A stretch of 11,830 bases of DNA, from the NCBI GenBank assembly GCA_035457505.1, contig DATIBL010000059.1, positions 1 to 11,830 on the forward strand. The letters are read 5' to 3'. The DNA is from DATIBL01 sp035457505 (GTDB taxonomy: Bacteria; Patescibacteriota; Minisyncoccia; Phycocordibacterales; UBA6899). Shown here piece by piece: positions 1-5,860 of this stretch (its first letter is position 1; each line of letters begins with the position of its first letter). Made by a program: the position numbers and the translations under genes. The notes below the pieces were generated by a model. It had not been told where the DNA came from. It searched no databases and saw only the letters and a list, made by a program, of their open reading frames with translations.

Positions 1-1071
1 TTCTCCGCGGCCGCGAACGAGGAAAGTATCGCCGGATCCGCTCTCAAAATTGACCTGCAATCCGACGTTCACCTCAAGTTCGCGCTCAAGCCGCTCGCGG
101 ATCTGTCGGGACGTCACCAGCTTTCCTTCGCGACCTGCAAAGGGCGAATTATTCACGAGAAAATGCAGCTCAATCGTCGGTTCGTCGACTTTGATCGCAG
201 GAAGGAGCTCGACGAAGGTGTCCTTGGCGATCGTATCTCCGATGAAAATGTCCGGAATACCGGCGATGATCGCAATGTCCCCCGCTCCGATCACGGTTTC
301 TTCTGCGCGGCGAACGCCCTTGAAGGTAAAGAGCTTTGAAACCTTGGCGGTATAGGTCGCCTTCCCCTCATGGAGAACAGAAACGGTTTCGCCGGCGCTC
401 AATTCTCCGCCATAGACGCGCACAACGGCGAGGCGTCCGAGGTAATTGTCGTAGGCAAGGTTGAACGGCTGCGCGCGGAACGGAGTTGATCGATCCGTCG
501 GCGCAGCAGGAACCTTCTCGAGAATAAGATCAAGCAGCGGGGAAAGATCCTTTCGCTCCTCATCAAGCGTCTTCATAGCCACTCCTTCGCGGCCGATGGC
601 ATAGATCACCGGAAACTCCAGCTGCTCGTCGTTGGCTCCGAGTTCAAGGAACAGCATCGACACATCGTCAATCGCGCGCGCTGGGTCGGCTGCAGGTTTG
701 TCGATCTTATTAATGACGACGATCGGCTTCATTCCGAGCTCGAGCGACTTCTTCAGCACGAAGCGCGTCTGCGGCATCGGTCCTTCCTGTGCGTCAACAA
801 TAAGAAGCACGCAATCAATCGAGCGCAGTACGCGCTCGACCTCGCTTCCGAAGTCGGCATGGCCAGGAGTATCAACAATGTTGATCTTTGTCCCCTGATA
901 GATCGCAGAGGTGTTCTTGGCGTAGATCGTGATGCCCCGCTCGCGTTCCAGCGCGTTCGAGTCCATACTCTCGCCCTCCTCGAACATGCCCGTCTGGCGC
1001 ATGATCGCATCGGTCAAGGTGGTCTTGCCGTGATCGACGTGTGCGATGATCGCGATATTACGGATTTCCAT
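1..1071 (-). CDS. typA: Translational GTPase TypA/BipA, C-terminus cut off by window edge
   Basis: TypA/BipA is a ribosome-associated GTPase of the elongation-factor family, linked to ribosome assembly and stress adaptation. The 357 visible residues start at the ATG at 1071. The G1 P-loop AHVDHGKTT is at residues 10-18, the switch region RERGITI near 44-49, G3 DTPGHADF at 67-74, and G4 NKID at 121-124. A beta-barrel domain 2 follows (about 198-290). The TypA-specific stretch NNSPFAGREGKLVTSR at 307-322 separates it from EF-G and LepA. Full TypA proteins are about 600 residues, so roughly 250 C-terminal residues, including the CTD, lie outside the window. The G5 position reads YAIGREG (157-163) where most TypA proteins have a YASA-type motif. 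No Shine-Dalgarno sequence precedes the ATG. The gene is divergent from the methyltransferase gene and looks intact as far as visible. Confidence 0.97.
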   Translation of the reverse strand, partial: MEIRNIAIIAHVDHGKTTLTDAIMRQTGMFEEGESMDSNALERERGITIYAKNTSAIYQGTKINIVDTPGHADFGSEVERVLRSIDCVLLIVDAQEGPMPQTRFVLKKSLELGMKPIVVINKIDKPAADPARAIDDVSMLFLELGANDEQLEFPVIYAIGREGVAMKTLDEERKDLSPLLDLILEKVPAAPTDRSTPFRAQPFNLAYDNYLGRLAVVRVYGGELSAGETVSVLHEGKATYTAKVSKLFTFKGVRRAEETVIGAGDIAIIAGIPDIFIGDTIAKDTFVELLPAIKVDEPTIELHFLVNNSPFAGREGKLVTSRQIRERLERELEVNVGLQVNFESGSGDTFLVRGRGE

Positions 1072-1260
1072 ACAGAATCGTGTTCGGGGATTATGAGCCT
1101 CTCGTATTGATCAGCTGCTGTTTCGTAAAAAATGCCCGCACCAAAGCGAGCAACGCACACATCATACCATAGACCAAGGAAAAAAGAAAGCCCTGGACGG
1201 CCTCATTGCTGTATTTCTCAAAGGTTTGCCTTTACAAGACATCTCGTGTATGGTGATGTC
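1072..1260. promoter_or_regulatory. Divergent intergenic region between typA and the methyltransferase
   Basis: This 189-base spacer must carry the start signals for both divergent genes. On the minus strand, CATAAT (1090-1095) could be a -10 box for typA, giving a leader of about 12 bases, but no good -35 hexamer sits at the right distance. A second minus-strand candidate, TATGAT (1161-1166), would give a leader of about 80 bases. The plus-strand promoter is listed separately. A reading frame in phase with the methyltransferase opens at an ATG at 1132. The peptide it would add is basic, shows no recognisable protein features, and lies over the promoter, so I treat it as non-coding. I see no RNA gene here. 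Confidence 0.5.
1226..1254 (+). promoter_or_regulatory. Predicted sigma-70 type promoter of the methyltransferase gene (leaderless)
   Basis: A -35-like TTGCCT (1226-1231) and a -10-like TATGGT (1249-1254) are separated by exactly 17 bases. The expected transcription start falls at about 1261, on the GTG chosen as the start codon, so the message would have no leader. There is no Shine-Dalgarno sequence before the GTG, which fits. Both hexamers deviate from consensus at two positions, so this is plausible rather than certain. Confidence 0.5.
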
Positions 1261-2331
1261 GTGAATAACCGACCCGACCGAGAACACAGCCATTCGCGGA
1301 GCGAGGACCGCTCAGGATCTCGCGATCATCGCAGTCTTCCGAACCGAAGAAGCGAATCTCCGCGCCAGAACGGGCCCATCCGTGAGGCACGACCTCGCCC
1401 GGGCACGACCATCGGCGGAATCCCGATCGAGGAGATCAAGAAGATCAAAGAGCGCGCCCAGCAGTTCGAAGTTCAACCGCAAAAACCGACCGGACGATAC
1501 ATGCGCCCGAGCACCGCACCGCAAGAATTTCAGCACCCGCGAGAAGACGCCGCAGAAACGCGCCGTCCCGCTGCTCCGCGTGCCAATGCATCCTGGGGTT
1601 CCGTCTCCGACTGGTACAAAGAGCACCTCGAAGGCGACGATACGTTCCACGCAAAGGTACTGCTCCCGAACCTCCTGCGCCTGATCGACCCGAAGCGCGG
1701 AGAAACGATCGTCGACGTTGCGTGCGGCGAGGGATTCTTTGCTCGCGCCATGGCCGAAAAAGGTGCTTCGATCACGGGCGTCGATATTGCCGCATCCCTC
1801 ATCGAAAGCGCGAAGCGAAACGATATGCCCGGGATCACCTACCATGTCGGCTCGGCGGTCGAGCTTTCAACGATCGTGAGCGGTCCGTTCGATCAGGCCT
1901 ATTCGATCCTCGCACTCCAGAATATGGAACACGCCGATCATGCCATCGCCGAGGTCGCAAACGTTTTGAAGAAACAGGGGGTTTTCCATCTTGTGCTCAA
2001 TCATCCCTCCTTCCGCATCCCGAAGGCATCGTACTGGGGCTACGATGACTCGAAGCGCGTCCAATTCCGCCGCGTCGATCGATATCTTTCGGAGTCAAAA
2101 GAAGAGATCGTTATGCATCCCGGCGCAAAGGTTTCCGAAAAGACGATCTCCTATCATCATCCCCTGCAATGGTATGTGAAGCATCTTGCAAAATCGGGCC
2201 TTCTTATTGACCGCATGGAAGAATGGATCTCGCACAAGACGAGCGACTCTGGTCCCCGTGCAAACGCCGAAAACCGAGCACGAAAAGAGATCCCGCTCTT
2301 CCTGTATCTCCGGGCAAAAAAGATCGGATAG
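1261..2331 (+). CDS. Class I SAM-dependent methyltransferase with Arg-rich N-terminal extension
   Basis: A predicted 356-residue methyltransferase of the Methyltransf_11/31-like Rossmann type; the substrate is unknown. SAM-binding motif I is VDVACGEGFFA (151-161), followed by the acidic loop GVDIA (173-177) and a motif IV-like region around FDQAYSILALQNMEH (210-224). The C-terminal half has LNHPSFRIPK (246-255), an RVDRYLSE segment (271-278) and EEWISH (320-325), a pattern I associate with a family common in Patescibacteria. The catalytic domain begins near SWGSVSDWYKEHL (111-123). The first ~110 residues are rich in Arg, Pro, Ser and Glu and look disordered, apart from a short charged helix (about 54-70, IPIEEIKKIKERAQQFE). 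The GTG at 1261 was chosen because a promoter would start transcription there. The in-phase ATG at 1132 would add 43 residues of unconvincing sequence. Methylation of RNA, protein or a small molecule are all possible. Confidence 0.88.
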   Translation: MNNRPDREHSHSRSEDRSGSRDHRSLPNRRSESPRQNGPIREARPRPGTTIGGIPIEEIKKIKERAQQFEVQPQKPTGRYMRPSTAPQEFQHPREDAAETRRPAAPRANASWGSVSDWYKEHLEGDDTFHAKVLLPNLLRLIDPKRGETIVDVACGEGFFARAMAEKGASITGVDIAASLIESAKRNDMPGITYHVGSAVELSTIVSGPFDQAYSILALQNMEHADHAIAEVANVLKKQGVFHLVLNHPSFRIPKASYWGYDDSKRVQFRRVDRYLSESKEEIVMHPGAKVSEKTISYHHPLQWYVKHLAKSGLLIDRMEEWISHKTSDSGPRANAENRARKEIPLFLYLRAKKIG

Positions 2332-2332
2332 C

Positions 2333-2362
2333 AAACGGACCGCCATATGGCGGTCCGTTTTT
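2333..2362 (+). terminator. Rho-independent terminator between convergent genes
   Basis: A perfect 28-base inverted repeat (2333-2360, two 14-base arms centred on CCATATGG) is followed by TTTTT on the plus strand (2358-2362). It starts two bases after the methyltransferase stop and ends before the ATPase stop at 2369. On the minus strand the run after the stem is only TTT. It therefore should end the methyltransferase message efficiently and the convergent ATPase message less well, though it may serve both. Confidence 0.88.
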
Positions 2363-2368
2363 GTGCTC

Positions 2369-4891
2369 CTACATCGCCGCCTTCGAACCGTTGCGGGGCT
2401 GCCACCAGCGGTAGAAAAGCAGTTTTGCTGTTTCGGTCGAGACAAAGTACGCCGCGACCAGCCCGAGCGCGACTCCAATATGCGACATGGTCGGCAGTGT
2501 AAATCCGAATACTTCCCGCGCCGCTGGAATGAACGGCAGTGCGATCGTGAGCGCAATGACCGATCCGGTGAGCCCCATCACGAAAGTGCTCGGACGCTTT
2601 GCCTTCCAGAACGGAAGCATCGTGCGGATCGAGAAGAGAAGCACGAGCTCGGTCAAAATGCTTCCGACAAACCACATCGTCTGGAGCGTTGATTCGCCGA
2701 ACTGCTGGAAATATCCGAAGAATGAGAAGTCAAAAATCGTCGATACGATGCCGAGCACGATCGCCACGGCAGTGATCTCCTTCACCTGGTATCCCCTTGG
2801 ACGGCGGAGTTCTTCTTCATCGACAGAATCGCCCGCAATCGAGATCATCGGGAAATCGGAGAGCAGATTGAGCAAGAGGACCTGGATCGGAAGCATCGGG
2901 AGATATGGAACAAAGAGCGAGGAGAGCGCGAGGGCGTAAAAGTTGCCGAAATTCGAGGTCAAGGTTGCCTTCACATACTTCAGTGTATTTGCGAAAATCT
3001 TTCGTCCTTCGCGAATTCCGTCGATGATCGTTTCGAGCGACGGCGAAAGCAAAATGATATCGGAGGCATCCTGTGCGATATCTGACGCGTTTGCCACAGC
3101 GAGCCCCACATGTGCGACCTTGAGTGCCGGAGCATCATTGAAACCCTCTCCGAGGAACCCAACGAGTTTTGCGTCGCGGAGCGCGCTGATGATCTCGAGT
3201 TTCTGCTGCGGCGTCGTCCGGGCAAACACGTCGGTCTCAAGCCCCACACGAGTTCGCTCTTCCTTTGAGAGTGCCATGAACGCATCGCCGGTGATGACGC
3301 GCGACTCATCTCGCAGAATTCCCGCCTCCTTCGCCACCCACGCAGAGACCTCCTTGCTGTCTCCGGTAATGATCTTCACCGCGACGCCAAGACGATGCGC
3401 ATGCTCGACTGCGCGCTTTGTTGAATGCTTCAACGGATCTGCAAAAGAGATCATGCCGACGATCGTGCAGCGCTCTTCGTCTTCTGCAAGCGCGCTCACA
3501 GTACTTTTCGGCATTTCGTGGTATCCCACAGCAAGCACACGACGACCCTTCTTCCCCTCCTCGTTCGCCCACGCGATCGCCCGAGAATCAGTCGAGTGGC
3601 CGCAAGATTCTGGCGCACCGCGGAGGACGAGCGCGCGCTTTCCTCCCATGTCGACAAGGACGCTCTCGCGGCGGCGCACGGGATCAAATGGCAATTCATC
3701 GATCCGCTCGATCGACGCAAGCGCTGCACGGAGCTCTTCCGAAGCTGCTTCGATGATCGCGCGGTCAAAAACGCTATTCTGGACATTCCCCTCCTCCACA
3801 GAAAGCGGCTCCGCGAGTGCATACCGCAGAACCTCGTCGCGATCGCCGTAGATCTCTGCAACAGAAAGGTGATTCTCCGTAATCGTGCCGGTCTTATCAG
3901 TACAGAGGATCTCGATCGACCCAAGGTCTTCGATCGCCGAGAGGCGCCGCGGAACCACCTGCTTCTTTGCGAGTGCGAGTGCGCCGCGAGAAAGCGAGAT
4001 CGTCGTCACGAGCGGCAGCGCCTCCGGGATCACGCTCACTGTGAGCGCGATCGCAAAGATCAGAAACTCTCCAACGTTGATCGTATCGTGGTGTACGAAA
4101 AGGTTGAGTGCAAAGACGAGCGGGATGGTCGCAAGTACCATTTTGAGAATAAACATGCTGAATCCGCGAATCCCCTCCTCGAATGCGCTCGGGCTCTCTG
4201 CGTCGCGCATCGCCGTCGCAATGGAGCCAACAAGCGAGCGATCCCCGGTTGCAAAGACGAGAAGTTCCGCATCGCCCGAAAGCACTGTAGTTCGAGAGAA
4301 TCCGATGTTCAATGCCTCATACATGCCCGTCGGGGCCGCCGCGAGCGGTCCGGCGCGCTTTTCTACGGGGATAGTCTCCCCGGAAATCGGCGATTCATCG
4401 ACGGTCGTTTGATCGGCATGGATGAAATACCCGTCCGCCGGAAGCATGTCGCCTGCATCAAGAACGACGATATCGCCGGGAACGACATCGCGGACAGAGA
4501 TCGTCGCGATCTTTCCGTCGCGACGAACACGGGTCGTGCGCTCGATGAACGATTTGAGAAGCCGAAGCGATTTCTCTGCCCGGAATTCCTGAAAAAATCC
4601 GAGCGTTGCATTCAAGAGCAGGAAGAGGAAGATCATTCCCGCGTCAAAATACTCTCCAAGCGCAACGGCAATTCCGGATGCAGCAAGCAAGAGATAGACG
4701 AACGCGGATCGGAACTGGCGGAGCAAGATATCCCGCCAGGTCACCTCCTTGGCCGAAAGCAGATTCGATCCGACCAGAGTTCGATGTTCAAGAGCGCGCT
4801 CCGCGGTCAGTCCCGAAGCCACAGAGTCGAGCAGCGCGAGCGCCTCCTCTTTCGTTTTTGTTGCAATCTCCTGGTAGGTTGTCGTTGTCAT
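2369..4891 (-). CDS. Cation-transporting P-type ATPase, MgtA-like (P3B)
   Basis: An 840-residue integral membrane pump that uses ATP through a phospho-aspartate intermediate, probably to import Mg2+. Visible in order: N-terminal cation ATPase domain (about 8-75), M1-M2 (60-100), actuator domain with SGET at 170-173 (the TGES position), M4 with PEALP at 289-293, phosphorylation loop CTDKTGT with Asp332, N-domain PFDPVRRRESVLV (401-413) and RGAPE (424-428), TGD at 509-511, GEGFNDAP (581-588), then M5-M10 from about 640. The segment around FANTLKYVKATLTSNFGN (633-650), the M6 region, and the C-terminal helices with the conserved WFVGSILTE (740-748) resemble MgtA, as does PEALP against MgtA PEMLP. 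The usual Asp of GDGxND is Glu582 and the usual Lys of KGAPE is Arg424. The ion is inferred; Ca2+ or another cation is not excluded. The gene starts 5 bases after msrB, with only a close AGGA before the ATG. Confidence 0.92.
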   Translation of the reverse strand: MTTTTYQEIATKTKEEALALLDSVASGLTAERALEHRTLVGSNLLSAKEVTWRDILLRQFRSAFVYLLLAASGIAVALGEYFDAGMIFLFLLLNATLGFFQEFRAEKSLRLLKSFIERTTRVRRDGKIATISVRDVVPGDIVVLDAGDMLPADGYFIHADQTTVDESPISGETIPVEKRAGPLAAAPTGMYEALNIGFSRTTVLSGDAELLVFATGDRSLVGSIATAMRDAESPSAFEEGIRGFSMFILKMVLATIPLVFALNLFVHHDTINVGEFLIFAIALTVSVIPEALPLVTTISLSRGALALAKKQVVPRRLSAIEDLGSIEILCTDKTGTITENHLSVAEIYGDRDEVLRYALAEPLSVEEGNVQNSVFDRAIIEAASEELRAALASIERIDELPFDPVRRRESVLVDMGGKRALVLRGAPESCGHSTDSRAIAWANEEGKKGRRVLAVGYHEMPKSTVSALAEDEERCTIVGMISFADPLKHSTKRAVEHAHRLGVAVKIITGDSKEVSAWVAKEAGILRDESRVITGDAFMALSKEERTRVGLETDVFARTTPQQKLEIISALRDAKLVGFLGEGFNDAPALKVAHVGLAVANASDIAQDASDIILLSPSLETIIDGIREGRKIFANTLKYVKATLTSNFGNFYALALSSLFVPYLPMLPIQVLLLNLLSDFPMISIAGDSVDEEELRRPRGYQVKEITAVAIVLGIVSTIFDFSFFGYFQQFGESTLQTMWFVGSILTELVLLFSIRTMLPFWKAKRPSTFVMGLTGSVIALTIALPFIPAAREVFGFTLPTMSHIGVALGLVAAYFVSTETAKLLFYRWWQPRNGSKAAM

Positions 4892-4896
4892 AGTTC

Positions 4897-5295
4897 CTAT
4901 TTTTCAGCTTTCTCATCACCGGAAAATCCGAGCGAGAGCGAATTGATGCAATAGCGTTTTCCTCCCGCGTCTTCTGGGCCGTCGTCGAATACGTGCCCGA
5001 GATGCGCACCGCACGCGGCGCACACAACTTCCGTCCGATGCATCCCCTGACTCTCATCGGCGACCAGCCGAACAGTTCCGGATTCGACCGGGCAGGTAAA
5101 ACTCGGCCATCCGGTCTTCGAATCGAATTTTGCATCGGACGCAAACAGCGCTACCCCACAATTAGAGCAGCGATACATCCCTTTCTCATGATGATTCCAA
5201 TACGCTCCGGAGAACGGCGCTTCTGTTCCCTTCTCGCGCGTCACATGATAGACCTCCGGCGCAAGCTGTGCTTTCCAATCGTTCGAGGTGCTCAT
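4897..5295 (-). CDS. msrB: Peptide-methionine (R)-S-oxide reductase MsrB
   Basis: MsrB reduces the R epimer of methionine sulfoxide in proteins, repairing oxidative damage. The 132-residue protein has the complete fold: the zinc-binding pairs CSNC (Cys43, Cys46) and CAAC (Cys92, Cys95), GWPSF (62-66), HLGHVFDDGP (98-107) and the catalytic RYCINSLSL with Cys116. No signal peptide or membrane segment is seen, so it should act in the cytoplasm. Many MsrB proteins carry a resolving Cys just before GWPSF. Here that position is Thr61, and Cys68 (SFTCPV) is a nearby alternative. The ATG at 5295 was chosen because it overlaps the preceding stop codon as ATGA and begins just before the conserved domain; an upstream in-phase ATG at 5370 lies inside the preceding gene. 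No Shine-Dalgarno is present, which fits translational coupling. Confidence 0.96.
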   Translation of the reverse strand: MSTSNDWKAQLAPEVYHVTREKGTEAPFSGAYWNHHEKGMYRCSNCGVALFASDAKFDSKTGWPSFTCPVESGTVRLVADESQGMHRTEVVCAACGAHLGHVFDDGPEDAGGKRYCINSLSLGFSGDEKAEK

Positions 5296-5780
5296 GGTTG
5301 CGCCGCAGTCGATCCCGGTGTGATCGAGACCAGGCCGATATCGACGATCTTTTGCTCGGTCGGCCGCCAAATGATTGCGCGCACGATCTCGCCCTGATAC
5401 GGGTAGATGAGGATCTTATCTCCAACCGCAGCCTGCGACCAGAAGGGGTCCTCCTTGAATGCCTCCGGATTTACCATCTCTGCCACCCGCGGCTTCACAT
5501 CTGCGGGAAGGATCACCGAGCGGCCGACTTCAGCAATGATCGCGTCCTCCGTTTTCGCAGTCTTTCCCGATGACCAATACCAGACCGAAACGCCAGCAAG
5601 CAGCCCACCAGCAAGAACGCCGGCGAGGACAAGAAGGATCGGGGACGGACCACTTGCAACTATCGCGGACTTGGTTGCCATCCGACGAACAGCAGGATCT
5701 TTGAGATTGAGGCTCTGTTGGGGTTCAGTGGGCATAGATGGCGAGGAGGGCAGAAAAGGATAAGACGGCCGTTCCGACAT
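5292..5780 (-). CDS. Single-pass membrane protein of unknown function
   Basis: A 162-residue protein. The N-terminus (1-46) is Pro/Ser/Gln-rich and hydrophilic. It is followed by one hydrophobic segment (about 47-69, ILLVLAGVLAGGLLAGVSVWYW) and a C-terminal domain of about 90 residues predicted outside the membrane. That domain contains GRSVILP (86-92), a P-F-W-S-Q run (112-116), GDKILIY (120-126) and IIWRPTEQKIVDI (136-148). I associate this VGDKxLIY...A-x-(L/W)-RP arrangement with small anchored proteins common in Patescibacteria whose function is unknown. There are no cysteines. It is the first gene of a likely operon with msrB and the ATPase, overlapping msrB by 4 bases. The ATG at 5780 fits the promoter; a later ATG at 5735 (residue 16) is possible but has no better start signal. 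Orientation (N-in) is inferred. Confidence 0.85.
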   Translation of the reverse strand: MSERPSYPFLPSSPSMPTEPQQSLNLKDPAVRRMATKSAIVASGPSPILLVLAGVLAGGLLAGVSVWYWSSGKTAKTEDAIIAEVGRSVILPADVKPRVAEMVNPEAFKEDPFWSQAAVGDKILIYPYQGEIVRAIIWRPTEQKIVDIGLVSITPGSTAAQP

Positions 5781-5860
5781 TACTCTATTATATAGTATCA
5801 GCTGAGCTCAATCACCAACTCCCATTTTCCGGTAAAAAGAGGCTAGCGTCTCCAAAGTTA
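5781..5860 (-). promoter_or_regulatory. Promoter region of the membrane protein-msrB-ATPase operon
   Basis: A perfect TATAAT box lies on the minus strand at 5787-5792, 6 bases before the ATG at 5780, so transcription should start on or next to the ATG and give a leaderless message. The -35 is unclear: TTGAGC (5806-5811) is only 13 bases away and TTGGTG (5813-5818) is 20 bases away. Upstream, just after the stop codon of the large surface protein, a weak stem (GAG...CTC, 5841-5854) precedes a run of five T (5834-5838 on the minus strand). This could be a poor terminator for that gene. Confidence 0.55.

Noticed and set aside
1132..1260. Upstream ATG that would lengthen the methyltransferase by 43 residues
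   Set aside because: The added peptide is basic and unstructured, has no ribosome binding site, and covers the predicted promoter. The GTG at 1261 fits better.
1312..1845. Minus-strand open frame opposite the methyltransferase
   Set aside because: It has no recognisable domain. The plus strand carries the SAM-binding motifs in frame across this stretch.
3425..4954. Long open frame (509 codons) on the plus strand opposite the ATPase
   Set aside because: It lies antisense to a P-type ATPase with all its motifs. Its product is rich in Arg, Cys and His without any domain, which is typical of an antisense shadow in GC-rich coding DNA.
5834..5855. Possible terminator after the giant surface protein gene
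   Set aside because: The stem is only 3-4 pairs with a mismatch before the T-run, too weak to call as a separate terminator.
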